Positions 8,933-18,582 of a DNA stretch of 64,000 bases are shown here, in pieces; position 1 is the stretch's first letter; every line of letters starts with the position of its first letter. This DNA comes from an uncultured Christensenellaceae bacterium (lineage in GTDB: Bacteria; Bacillota; Clostridia; Christensenellales; Pumilibacteraceae). Location of the stretch: NCBI GenBank assembly GCA_910587445.1, contig CAJULE010000004.1, positions 4,020-68,019 of the forward strand, read 5' to 3'. The notes under the pieces are model-generated. The model was not told the origin of the DNA. It was given only the letters and a program-made list of their open reading frames with translations, and ran no database searches. Position numbers and translations under genes: made by a program.

Positions 8933-11443
8933 ATGATGTCTCGACTCATGAAACTGAAAAGCAGAATTTTAATAACAATATTGGCGGTTGTATTTACGCT
9001 CGGCTCTACGGGCTCGCTCGCGGCGTGTTCTCCGTCGGAGGGAAAAGAGCTTTTGACGTCGTATTCGTTTGAGGACGTTCGCGGCTCCGAAACCTACAAC
9101 GACGCGACGGGAGAGTACGACAAGATAAATTACGTGTTCAATGCGGAAAACGCCGAGTATCTTATGAAAGCGCCGTCCGATCCTCTCGTCAAAGACGGCG
9201 TAAAAGGCAATTCGCTCTATATGGACGGAATGAGCGTCGAGGTGCTCGATGAAAATTTCGAACTTCCCGAATCGACGCTTACGGTGTCGGCGTTCGTTGC
9301 GCCGAGAGTTTTCGAAAACCTCGTAAACTACAGCGGTACTTACGCCGCGGAGCACACGCGTCTTACTTCCGTTATAAACTACGGTAATCTCGAGTCCGGC
9401 GTCGGATTTGTGCTCGGTTACGGACGACTCGGAATGTGGGGCTTCCAGATAGCCGTATATAACAGGCAAAAGCGAAAGAGAACGGTGGTCGGATTTTACG
9501 ATCCCATAAACACGCTTCCGCTTTACGAGTTTTCGCATATAGCCGCCACTGTTGACGGACAGACGGGATATGTGGCGCTGTTCTTCAACGGTAAAGTCGC
9601 ATACGAGGATATAATTCCCGATCTTGCGAATTGCGAGATAATAGACGCGGCAAAGAAAGTTCCTCTTCGTATAGGAGGCTTCGAAGCGCCTGCGGATATG
9701 TTCGGCATAAAGCGTCAGTTCGTCGGCGGATTGATTGACGAGGTGCGCGTCTACGCTTCGTCCTTTACGCCTAAGCGCATGAGCGAATTATACGATTCAT
9801 TTAAGACAAACGGTGAGATTTCTCAGCCGGATTACGGTGAGGTCGCGCTCGATTCGTCGGTGTACGAAGGCGACAGATACCGTCCGCAGTATCATGCCAT
9901 ACCGCCCGCAATGTGGATGAACGAGCCTCATTCGCCCATCTACTATAAGGGAAGATATCATGTGTTCTATCAGAGCAATCCGTCCGGTCCGTATTGGGAG
10001 CAGATACGTTGGGGGCACATCGTCAGCGACGACCTCGTGCATTGGAAGTACGTCAAGGACGCGGTCGTTCCTACGGCGGGCATCTGTCCGCAAGGCGTAT
10101 GGACGGGAGGTGCGGTTGTGGGTCCCGACGGCGCGCCGTGGCTCATAATAACGGCAGGCACGAATACTCACGAGGGCGGCACGAGCGGGCAGAACATAGC
10201 GTTTGCTCACGCGCTCGATCCAAACGATCCCGATCTTACGGAGTTCGTTCTGGAAGAGACGGTCACCATTGCGCAAAAGGAAGGGGACGCAATGGGCGAA
10301 GTGGGTCAGTTCCGCGACCCGTTCTGTTGGTACGACGACGAGACGGAGCAGTACTTCATGCTCATATCCTCGTCGATACCCGGCGGCGGTGGCACGGCAA
10401 ACGTGTATACTTCCCGCAACCTTCACGAGTGGGAATATCACGGTTACTTTTACGAGTGCCCGTATCCCAAATACGACGTTGCGGGGATTCATTGGGAGTG
10501 CGTGACTTTCCTTCCGATTTCGACAAAGGACAAAAGCATAACGAAATACGTGCTCTTTGATACGCCGCAGTATGCAAGCAACAAAATCATGGTCGAAAGC
10601 TACTATTGGGTGGGCAGGTTCGATAAGGAGAACTGTCGGTTTATTCCCGACGACGACGAGCCGCGTCTCTTCGACTTCGGCACAGGGATTTTCAACGGTC
10701 AGACGGGGCTTTGCTATCGCACCGAAGAAGAGATACAAAGCGGCATGACCTATGAAGAGGGCAGGACGATAATGCTTTCGATTGCGCAGGGCAAGGACGC
10801 CGGCACTATGCACGATTACTATTCCGCGTGGGCGCACAACTTCTCCTTTCCCGTCGAGCTCTGGCTGTCCGACGACGGAACGAAGGTGATGCGCGCGCCT
10901 ATCGAGGAAATAAAGTACCTGGAAGGCGAAACTCTTTACGAGTATGCAGGGGAAGGAAAAACTGCGGCGGAACTCGACGCGGAAATCGCAGAAGTACGCG
11001 GCGACTGCATAAAGATAGAAGCGAAGTTTACCATAGACCCGGAAAAGACGGATTACAAGGCACGCATAGGCTTCAGGTACAACCGTACGAAGCAAGAGCG
11101 GACATGGCTCGACTTTGCTTCGGGTAAAGCAAAAATAGACAGAAGCGAGTCCACCGCGCTTTCCGGCATAACAAACACTTCGGTACACGAGTACGATTAC
11201 GGCGAGACGCGCACGTTCTGCGTGACGATACTCCTCGACAGATCGATGGTCGAAACGTACATAAACGGCGAGGCAAGCGGCATGATGAGGGTTTACCCGA
11301 AATACGGGGATTCCGACGGACTTAGGCTTGTCGACGACGGCGCGGGTATGATCATAACCGAGTTTACCGTGACGGCGATGAAAAGCGCGTTTTCGGAAAA
11401 CGGAGAGATAACCGACGCGTACTACGGCAATGTGGGAGAATAA
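8933..11443 (+). CDS. Secreted LamG-GH32 lipoprotein with Glu in place of the GH32 nucleophile
   Basis: The 836-residue protein follows an AAGGAG site (an internal ATG at 8948 is also possible) and has a lipobox LAAC (Cys32). Residues about 45-290 form a LamG/concanavalin-like domain. The GH32 propeller begins near 320: the nucleophile motif reads WMNEPHSP, so Glu331 stands where canonical enzymes have Asp; FRDP (Asp462) and WECV (Glu522) are intact. A GH32 C-terminal sandwich fills about 700-830. It should be on the outer face of the membrane, acting on fructans or sucrose. Some LamG-GH32 proteins of Firmicutes, as I recall, share the NEPH form, so it is probably a subfamily trait rather than a lesion, but activity or specificity may differ. 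It is co-directional with the importer genes 50 bases upstream. Confidence 0.88.
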   Translation: MMSRLMKLKSRILITILAVVFTLGSTGSLAACSPSEGKELLTSYSFEDVRGSETYNDATGEYDKINYVFNAENAEYLMKAPSDPLVKDGVKGNSLYMDGMSVEVLDENFELPESTLTVSAFVAPRVFENLVNYSGTYAAEHTRLTSVINYGNLESGVGFVLGYGRLGMWGFQIAVYNRQKRKRTVVGFYDPINTLPLYEFSHIAATVDGQTGYVALFFNGKVAYEDIIPDLANCEIIDAAKKVPLRIGGFEAPADMFGIKRQFVGGLIDEVRVYASSFTPKRMSELYDSFKTNGEISQPDYGEVALDSSVYEGDRYRPQYHAIPPAMWMNEPHSPIYYKGRYHVFYQSNPSGPYWEQIRWGHIVSDDLVHWKYVKDAVVPTAGICPQGVWTGGAVVGPDGAPWLIITAGTNTHEGGTSGQNIAFAHALDPNDPDLTEFVLEETVTIAQKEGDAMGEVGQFRDPFCWYDDETEQYFMLISSSIPGGGGTANVYTSRNLHEWEYHGYFYECPYPKYDVAGIHWECVTFLPISTKDKSITKYVLFDTPQYASNKIMVESYYWVGRFDKENCRFIPDDDEPRLFDFGTGIFNGQTGLCYRTEEEIQSGMTYEEGRTIMLSIAQGKDAGTMHDYYSAWAHNFSFPVELWLSDDGTKVMRAPIEEIKYLEGETLYEYAGEGKTAAELDAEIAEVRGDCIKIEAKFTIDPEKTDYKARIGFRYNRTKQERTWLDFASGKAKIDRSESTALSGITNTSVHEYDYGETRTFCVTILLDRSMVETYINGEASGMMRVYPKYGDSDGLRLVDDGAGMIITEFTVTAMKSAFSENGEITDAYYGNVGE

Positions 11444-11447
11444 GCGT

Positions 11448-14033
11448 ATGAGATCCAAATTTACGATATTGATTATCGCGCTCATTGCGGCGGCATTTTC
11501 GACGGCGCTTGTCGGCTGTGTCGAGGAGCCGCCCGTGCCGCAGAATACGGGCGCCGTCGCCATTTGCAACGGCGGCTTCGAGACGGGCAATCTGTCGGGC
11601 TGGACTGTGGAATACGGCGACGCGTTCGACGACGACAGCGTAAGCTCGCAGTCTACCTTCGTATTCGACAACGACCCCGACCGAAACGAGATAAGCGTCG
11701 ATAAAACAGGCAATTGGTTTCTGTCGGGCAAGGGCTTCGACGGCAAGCGCGATTTTGCCGCGACGGGCGCGATCCGTTCGGACAACTTCATACTCGGCGG
11801 CAACGGCAAGATCTCTCTGAAGCTTGCTGGCGGCGCTCTCACCGAAAACGGCAACAGCAAGGGAGACAACGTCTGCTATGTCGGCGTATATACGGCGCAC
11901 GACGACAAACTCATAGCAAAGTTCACAAACGATTATTTTTCCAAACACGAAAATACGTTTGTCGAGCCCGACAAGTACGAGAGCGGCGTGTTTTCGACCG
12001 ATAATTTCCGAAAGTATACGAAGGACCTTTCCACCTATATGGGCAACGAAATGTATATCCGTATCGTCGATAACGACAGACATTGGTATTACGGATACAT
12101 AAGCGTGGATGACATTCGGGTGGGTTACGACACCGCACAGCTCACGGGAGCGGAGTACACGAAGATAAAGGCGCCCGTAAAGGACGAGACCGAATACACG
12201 ATTTACGACGTGAAAAACGGCGGCTTCGAAACAGGAACGCTCGAGGGCTGGACGATAATAAGCGGCGACGCTTTTTCCGCCGACGGCGTGAGCGCGTCAA
12301 AGTATTGGTGGAACGAGGCAATAACCTACAACGCCGACGGGAAGTATCATTACGGATATTATAAACCTTCGGCGGTCGGCGTAATGCGCTCGAGCGAGTT
12401 TGTCGTAGGCGGCAGCGGCTTTGTCAGCTTTAAGCTCGGCGGCTGCGCCAACCGTTCCTTGACCTATCTCAAGTTTATGCTTAAGGACGAGGACGGCGAC
12501 AGGGAAGTCGCGCGCTTCAGCAACGCCGAATATTGGGACAAACAATTCCCGTACGTGGCAAACGGTATGAAGCTTCTGAACATGGTACAGTACTATGCCG
12601 ACTTTTCCGAACATCTCGGCAAGACCATGTATATAGAGGTCGTGGACGAAAATTCCGCCGCGGACGACGGCAGGGGCGCGATAGTCCTCGACAGCGTCAA
12701 GACTTATTACAAAGAAAAACCCGTTTGGTACGACTCCGTGGCTTATGAATTAAAGCCCGACCCCGACATGAAGGATCCCGAAACGCCGAGCGAGTATCAG
12801 GTAAAGAACGGTACGTTCGAAACGGGCGATCTCACCGGCTGGACGATGAGCGATCCCGCAAATCCGATAGGCATAGTTACGAATGCCGCGGGCTGGTGGG
12901 ACGAATGTCTGCCGTACAATAAGAAAGGAAAATGGCTGTTCAGCGGTCTCGACGATAAGCCCGACTACGGCAAGTACGAAAAGAATAAGGGCACGCTCAC
13001 AAGCGAGCTTTTCACGGTCGGCGGAGAGGTGTTCACCTTCAGAATGGGCGGCGGCGGCAATCCCACGCTGTGTTACATCTCTTTATTGGACGAAAACGAC
13101 AGGGAATTGGCACGCTTCGGCAATCTCGGATTTTCGGATAAGGGCATAGGCTCGCTCAATGTCGACAGCTATCTTGCGAACATGATCTCCTACAAAGGAC
13201 ATTGGAGCGCACTCGGCATAGAGCAGGGCGCAAGGATAAAAATACGCATAACCGACAACGCCGAAAACAATTGGGGACTAATCACGGCGGACAGTTTCAT
13301 CACTTATTACGAAAGCGTTGCGCTTGTGCCCAAAAACGCAGTCGAGGTGACGAATATTCTGCCGCCCGACAAGGCGCTCGGCGAGGACGACGAATATCAG
13401 ATCCTCAACGGTAATTTCGAGACGGGAGATCTGCGCGGATTCACGCTTGCGGCGTCGGGCGACGGGGACTTCTCGGCACAAAACGCTCTTTCGAGCGCCG
13501 AGACTTTCTGGAGCGAGGGCTTACCGTACAATAAGGGCGGACTGTTCTTCTTCGACGGACAAAAGGCAATGGGTAACGAACCGGGTACGTTTGCCTTGAG
13601 GTCGGAGAACTTCAAACTCGGCGGAAGCGGAAGGATATCCTTCAAGATGGGCGGACGCACGGCGGCGATCAAGGTATACGAGGCGGGCGGCGAATTGCTT
13701 GCCGAATACAGAAACACCGAATACAACGCCGACGATGCGCCGATATTCCCGTACATAGACAGGGGCTGTAGGATTCTTACTATGACTACTTACGTCGCAG
13801 ATCTGTCCGAGCACTTGGGAAAAACGCTGTATCTCGAGCTTTGCGATTTCGGCGGAGCGCCTTGGGGATTTGCGACGTTCGACGACATCATTACGTATTA
13901 CGAGACCGCGCCGGATCTCGAAAATTCTTACGATGTCGTAAAGCTCACAAGCAAGACGTCGGCAGAGGGCGATTATAATTACAAGATGTATTGGAAGGAA
14001 GCTATTAAGCAGGAGCAAACAGACGAAGCCTGA
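11448..14033 (+). CDS. Lipoprotein with four tandem carbohydrate-binding-like modules
   Basis: I start this 861-residue protein at ATG 11448, just after the GH32 stop and GGGAGAA; an in-frame ATG at 11430 would overlap the GH32 gene. A lipobox LVGC (Cys24) is followed by four repeats of about 200 residues, each opening with an N-G-x-F-E-T-G-x-L-x-G-W/F signature (near 40, 255, 452 and 652), a central FKLGG-type strand, and closing with a segment like LGKTMYIEVVD plus a D-x-I/F-x-T-Y-Y strand. This resembles CBM4/9-type modules found N-terminal to some clostridial GH32 enzymes. No catalytic domain is present. It probably displays several fructan-binding sites on the cell surface for the adjacent hydrolases and importer; binding is inferred. 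Confidence 0.8.
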   Translation: MRSKFTILIIALIAAAFSTALVGCVEEPPVPQNTGAVAICNGGFETGNLSGWTVEYGDAFDDDSVSSQSTFVFDNDPDRNEISVDKTGNWFLSGKGFDGKRDFAATGAIRSDNFILGGNGKISLKLAGGALTENGNSKGDNVCYVGVYTAHDDKLIAKFTNDYFSKHENTFVEPDKYESGVFSTDNFRKYTKDLSTYMGNEMYIRIVDNDRHWYYGYISVDDIRVGYDTAQLTGAEYTKIKAPVKDETEYTIYDVKNGGFETGTLEGWTIISGDAFSADGVSASKYWWNEAITYNADGKYHYGYYKPSAVGVMRSSEFVVGGSGFVSFKLGGCANRSLTYLKFMLKDEDGDREVARFSNAEYWDKQFPYVANGMKLLNMVQYYADFSEHLGKTMYIEVVDENSAADDGRGAIVLDSVKTYYKEKPVWYDSVAYELKPDPDMKDPETPSEYQVKNGTFETGDLTGWTMSDPANPIGIVTNAAGWWDECLPYNKKGKWLFSGLDDKPDYGKYEKNKGTLTSELFTVGGEVFTFRMGGGGNPTLCYISLLDENDRELARFGNLGFSDKGIGSLNVDSYLANMISYKGHWSALGIEQGARIKIRITDNAENNWGLITADSFITYYESVALVPKNAVEVTNILPPDKALGEDDEYQILNGNFETGDLRGFTLAASGDGDFSAQNALSSAETFWSEGLPYNKGGLFFFDGQKAMGNEPGTFALRSENFKLGGSGRISFKMGGRTAAIKVYEAGGELLAEYRNTEYNADDAPIFPYIDRGCRILTMTTYVADLSEHLGKTLYLELCDFGGAPWGFATFDDIITYYETAPDLENSYDVVKLTSKTSAEGDYNYKMYWKEAIKQEQTDEA

Positions 14034-14084
14034 ATAATTCGAATTTTAACGCATTTATGCGCGGAATGGCATAAGGAGGAATCA

Positions 14085-17000
14085 ATGAAAAAGTCGGGAA
14101 TCAAATCGGTATTGATATCGATACTTGCGATGGTTTTGGCGGCGATGTCGCTGCTGTTCGTCGCGTGCGGCGAAACGGAAGAGCCGCCCCCTGTGACAGA
14201 TACGCCGAAAGCGCCCGTGTCGGTCGCCGAGGCGGGCACGGTGACGATCGTCGTAGGCAATGACGAACGCATTGTCGTCGCCGACTACATAACGGCAAAC
14301 GGGAATCCCGTGACGGCAAAGTCCGATTCTGCCGATATCGCAACGGCAAAGCTCGAAAGCGGAATACTCACTATTTCGGCGGTTGCCGAGGGCGAGACGA
14401 ACGTAAAGCTCTCGTGCACGGGCGCAGACGTCACGGTGGAAAAAATATTCGAAGTAAACTGCGTAGTGCGTTACACCGTCACGGTCGACGGTGCGTCCGT
14501 CGAATACGACGGCGGTGCGGAATTTACTTTCCCCGCGGCGGCGGTTTCCGACGATGCCGACATGGAGTTCGACTATTGGTCGGTGGACGGAAAGACCGAG
14601 CGTTATGCGCCGAACGACAAAATAACGGTGAACGAAAATCTTACAGTCGTCGCCGTCTATAAGAGAAAAGCCGCGGAATCGGTTAAGACGACGGGTACTC
14701 TCGTCGTGGCGGAAGGCGCGGCGGGCGAGATAAACGTCGCAGAATACATTGTCGATCACGGCAACGAAGTGACGGTAAAATCGTCGGATCCGAGCAAAGC
14801 CGCCGCAAGTCTCGAAGGCGGCGTAATAAAAGTGACGGGCGTAGCCGAAGGCGCGGCGAAAGTGACGGTTTCCTGCGGCGAGACTTTTGCGGAAATAACC
14901 GTTACCGTTACGGAATACGCGGGCGTCAAATACACCGTTACGCTGAACGGAACCGCCGTCGGCGAATATAAGCCGAGCGCAGAGTTTACTTTCCCTGCGG
15001 CGGTTGCTCCCGAAGATACCGACATGGAGTTCGACTATTGGTCGGTGAGCGGCAGGACCGAGCGCTATGCGCCTAACGACAAAATAGCAGTGACGGAAAA
15101 TCTTGTCGTGACTGCCGTAAACAAGAGAAAAGCGCCCGAGTCCGTAAAGGCGGCGGGTACGCTCGAGCTCACATTGGGACAGAGCGGATCCATAGACGTA
15201 GCCGAGTATATCGTCACGCACGGCAATGTCGTTTCGGTAAGCGCTTCCGACCCGAGCAAGGCGACGGCAAATATCGCGGACGATGGAACGGTTGCCGTCG
15301 AGACCTTGGCTGTCGGCGAAACGAACATAATCATCGAGTGCGGCGACGTGTCGGCAACGGTCGCGCTCACCGTATCTCCTCGCGACGAGGACGCGCCGAC
15401 TTTCGGCAACGTGACGCTCGAAATCGACCTGTTCGAAAAGGAAAACGTCGCGCATAGCATATCGCCGTCGTTTGTCCCCGAAGGAAAGACGTTTGATTAT
15501 TCTTACGCGGTTGCCGAAGGAGTCCCCGCAGCGTTCGAAGGCGACCTCCTTACGTATACGCCGAGCGGCGACAAGGCGCAGGATATCTTCACCGTCACCG
15601 TGACGGCGACTCCGGACGAGGGTGACGTCAAGACGGTTACATTCCAAGTGACGGTTCACATTGCCGATACCCGCCCGAGCGTTAAGGACAGCGAGCTTAT
15701 ACGCGTCGGCGCTCTCGATATGTTCGGATGCGATGAAAAACTCGACCTTGCCGCTAATATCGAGAATGCAGAGAACGTCTCGTCGTTCACGGTGTCCGTA
15801 GACGGCGGAGAAGCGGCTGCGAGCAAAAACGAGTTCGCGCTCTCCTCGCTTAAGTCGGTCGCAAACGGCTTGACGGAAAAGGAAATTACGCTCACCGTAA
15901 AGGCTCTGTACGGCGATAATAAATTCGCGGCGTATACCTATAAGCTGACCGTCGTCGATACGAGCGCCTATCGCGTCGTAAACGGCGGCTTCGAAACGGG
16001 CACGCTTGAGGGCTGGACGCCCGATTGGGAGGAAGGAAAACCGATAGCCAACGTAACGAACGCCGATAAGTATTTCGATAATGCAGAGTACGGCAAGGAC
16101 GGAGAATGGCTGCTCAGCGGCGCTTGCGACTTCGCGGCAAATCCCGACAACGGAAGAGAAACGAATATGGGCACGCTCGAAAGCAGTCCGTTCACGTTGC
16201 GGCCGAATGCCGTCGTCACGTTTAAATTGGGCGGCGCGAAGAACCCGAGCACGGGTATCAAGTTCGTAACGGCGGACGGTACGGTGCTCGCTCAGTTCTA
16301 CAACACCGATATTGCGGCTAAAGAGGGCACGCTTGTGCTGTATAAGTACGCTTTCGAAAACGAGGAAGCAATCGAAAATTGCAAGGTGGTAATATACGAC
16401 TATGCGACGGGAGATTGGGGACTTGTCGTAATAGATTCGATAGAGACGTACGTTCTCACAGCTCCTGCGTCCGCGGTTGAGGCGCGTAATGTCTATGCGG
16501 ATAAATCCGCGCTTAAAGCGGCGATCGACAATGCTCCGAGCGAGCAGGGCGACTATACTGCGGAAACTTACAATGCGCTCAAGGCAAAAATCGAGTCGGC
16601 AAAGGCGGACCTTAACGGCGATTATATCCTGTCGACGAGAGTTGCGGAGCTTGTCGGAGAAATAGGCGACGCCGTGGCTGCACTCGAGGTGCGTACGCCC
16701 GTAGCGAAAGCGGATACCGTCAAGTCGTTCAAGCTCGCGCCGGAGGGCACGAAGGAAATCGCAATCGCCGACTATATAGACGATAAAGGGCTGTCCTCGC
16801 TTACCTATGCGGTCGTCTCGAGCGATACGGCGGCGGCAATCGTGAGCGAAATAGCCGACGGGAAGTTCACCGTCACGGCAATCGCGAACGGAACGGCGCG
16901 CATAACTCTCGACGTGTTCTATAACGGCGGAACGAGCGCGGTGCTTACGGTAGAGCTTACTTTTACAGTAACGGACGCCGCCGATCCTACGCTTAAGGAA

Positions 17001-18470
17001 GAGAGCGTGATTGCTCGCAGTAAGCATTTAGATCTCTATGACGCGGTTAATAAGGACGAAACGGAAATAGACTTTACGCAGTTCTTGGATAATCCCGCGT
17101 CGGTCGAACTCTCGTTTACGGCAACGCAAAAGATAGGCGACGGGGAGGCGGAGAGCATAACTCTTTCCGACGGCAAGTATACTTTGGCTTTCGGAAGCTA
17201 TACCGATGATTATACGGCGATCGTGTTCGACGTGATTGTCGGATACAACATCACCGAGGCAAAGACGCTTGAATTCTCCTATACGCTCTATGTGCGCGAT
17301 ACGCGTGCGTACAGAGTGCAAAACGGCGGCTTCGAAGACGCAGACGATGCTATGGCGGGCTGGAGCGTTACGGGCGGCATGGGCGCGGTATCTTCCGCCG
17401 ACACCTATTGGGAAGGCATAGAGTTCGGCAAGGACGGCGAAAAGTTCTTTATGGGCAACGAGAATAAAGGCGAAGGCTATCGCGGCGAGCTCGTAAGCCC
17501 CGAGTTCACTGTGGGCGGCAGCGGCTTCGTGACCTTCCGTCTGGGGGCTGCGGGACACTTTACTCATCAGTACGTCGAAGTGTTGAACTCAGCAGGAAAC
17601 AGGGTGCTCGCAAGATTCTATAACGTCTTATATGCCGACCGAGGCGGATTCGGCGATGAGCCGGACAAAAACAATCCGTCCAAAGTCAGCGGTCAGACGC
17701 TTATGAAGTACAAAGCCGATCTTGGCGCGTATATCGGCGAGACCGTAAAGCTTCGCATAGTCGACAATTGGGAAGTCGGCGGCTTGGGCTTCGTGATATT
17801 CGACGACCTTGTCACTTATTATGAAAACGAGAGCGACATAATTTCCGATTACACGCTTGCCGAAAACTACGTTTACGCGGTTTACAACGGCGGCTTCGAA
17901 ACGGGCAATCTCGACGGCTGGTATAAAACGGGCAATATCGGCGACATAAGCAGCGGTACGGGCTATTGGGGCACTGCGGTCGGCAGCGAAATACTCTATC
18001 AGAAAGAGGGTACGTTCTTCTTCGAAGGCAGGGAAGGCAAGGTATCCGAAGGCGACGGAGAATGGAGAACGGGCACGCTTACGAGTACGGTGTTCACCGT
18101 CGGAGGAAGCGGATATATGACCTTTTTGATGGGCGCGGCAAAGACCGCTTCCGAGCAGTACGCGGAGATCGTCGATTCGGCGGACGGAACGGTGCTCGCA
18201 AGATATACAAACAAGCTGTTCGCAGACAGAGGCGGTTTCGGAGACGAACCCGACAAAGACAACCCGTACAAAGTGAGCGCGCTCACGCTTATGAAGTACA
18301 AGGCGGATCTCAGGGCATATCTCGGCAAGACGGTGTTCGTAAGGGTGGTCGACAGCCACGTGGGCAGAGACTTCGGAATGGTTCACGTCGATAATTTCGT
18401 GACGTACTATGCGGACGCGGAAAGTATAGGAGCGGAGTACACCGCTGCGGAAAATGTATTGACGGCTTAA
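14085..18470 (+). CDS. Large modular surface lipoprotein: Ig-like, InlB-like, FIVAR and three CBM-like modules
   Basis: The 1461-residue lipoprotein has lipobox FVAC (Cys28) and an AAGGAGG site 7 bases before ATG. Up to about residue 440 it alternates BIG2-like strands (for example SDPSKAAASLEGGVIKVTGV) with two InlB/Flg_new-like repeats (FDYWSVDGKTERYAPNDKI). Further Ig-like segments precede a first NGGFETG module near 631, a FIVAR-like three-helix stretch near 805-870, more BIG2-like sequence, and two nearly duplicate NGGFE modules near 1079 and 1268 that share an ADRGGFGDEPDK insert. It lacks a catalytic domain and a C-terminal anchor. It follows the four-module lipoprotein by 52 bases and probably acts with it in substrate capture at the cell surface. 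Confidence 0.8.
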   Translation: MKKSGIKSVLISILAMVLAAMSLLFVACGETEEPPPVTDTPKAPVSVAEAGTVTIVVGNDERIVVADYITANGNPVTAKSDSADIATAKLESGILTISAVAEGETNVKLSCTGADVTVEKIFEVNCVVRYTVTVDGASVEYDGGAEFTFPAAAVSDDADMEFDYWSVDGKTERYAPNDKITVNENLTVVAVYKRKAAESVKTTGTLVVAEGAAGEINVAEYIVDHGNEVTVKSSDPSKAAASLEGGVIKVTGVAEGAAKVTVSCGETFAEITVTVTEYAGVKYTVTLNGTAVGEYKPSAEFTFPAAVAPEDTDMEFDYWSVSGRTERYAPNDKIAVTENLVVTAVNKRKAPESVKAAGTLELTLGQSGSIDVAEYIVTHGNVVSVSASDPSKATANIADDGTVAVETLAVGETNIIIECGDVSATVALTVSPRDEDAPTFGNVTLEIDLFEKENVAHSISPSFVPEGKTFDYSYAVAEGVPAAFEGDLLTYTPSGDKAQDIFTVTVTATPDEGDVKTVTFQVTVHIADTRPSVKDSELIRVGALDMFGCDEKLDLAANIENAENVSSFTVSVDGGEAAASKNEFALSSLKSVANGLTEKEITLTVKALYGDNKFAAYTYKLTVVDTSAYRVVNGGFETGTLEGWTPDWEEGKPIANVTNADKYFDNAEYGKDGEWLLSGACDFAANPDNGRETNMGTLESSPFTLRPNAVVTFKLGGAKNPSTGIKFVTADGTVLAQFYNTDIAAKEGTLVLYKYAFENEEAIENCKVVIYDYATGDWGLVVIDSIETYVLTAPASAVEARNVYADKSALKAAIDNAPSEQGDYTAETYNALKAKIESAKADLNGDYILSTRVAELVGEIGDAVAALEVRTPVAKADTVKSFKLAPEGTKEIAIADYIDDKGLSSLTYAVVSSDTAAAIVSEIADGKFTVTAIANGTARITLDVFYNGGTSAVLTVELTFTVTDAADPTLKEESVIARSKHLDLYDAVNKDETEIDFTQFLDNPASVELSFTATQKIGDGEAESITLSDGKYTLAFGSYTDDYTAIVFDVIVGYNITEAKTLEFSYTLYVRDTRAYRVQNGGFEDADDAMAGWSVTGGMGAVSSADTYWEGIEFGKDGEKFFMGNENKGEGYRGELVSPEFTVGGSGFVTFRLGAAGHFTHQYVEVLNSAGNRVLARFYNVLYADRGGFGDEPDKNNPSKVSGQTLMKYKADLGAYIGETVKLRIVDNWEVGGLGFVIFDDLVTYYENESDIISDYTLAENYVYAVYNGGFETGNLDGWYKTGNIGDISSGTGYWGTAVGSEILYQKEGTFFFEGREGKVSEGDGEWRTGTLTSTVFTVGGSGYMTFLMGAAKTASEQYAEIVDSADGTVLARYTNKLFADRGGFGDEPDKDNPYKVSALTLMKYKADLRAYLGKTVFVRVVDSHVGRDFGMVHVDNFVTYYADAESIGAEYTAAENVLTA

Positions 18471-18492
18471 ACGCATAAAAAATCGTTTCCAT

Positions 18493-18525
18493 ACGGTTGA
18501 CTTTGACCGTAAAGTTAAGTATAAT
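18493..18525 (+). promoter_or_regulatory. Sigma-A promoter with overlapping inverted repeat (candidate LacI operator)
   Basis: TTGACT (18497-18502) and TATAAT (18520-18525) are separated by exactly 17 bases. A perfect 6-bp inverted repeat, TACGGT-N8-ACCGTA, spans 18493-18512 and covers the -35 box, so a bound repressor would block transcription. The promoter gives the cytoplasmic GH32 gene its own transcript. Assignment of the repeat to the local LacI protein is inference. Confidence 0.75.
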
Positions 18526-18582
18526 TCAATTACAGGGGGCGCGCTGCGAAGTAAAAGCGGCGCGCCGCCTTATTTAAGGACT

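Noticed and set aside
9797..17027. Very long minus-strand open frames (about 690 and 981 codons) opposite the GH32 and modular lipoprotein genes
   Set aside because: They lie fully antisense to well-supported genes, show Arg/His/Val-rich composition expected from the codon bias of the + strand, and have no domain or ribosome binding site.
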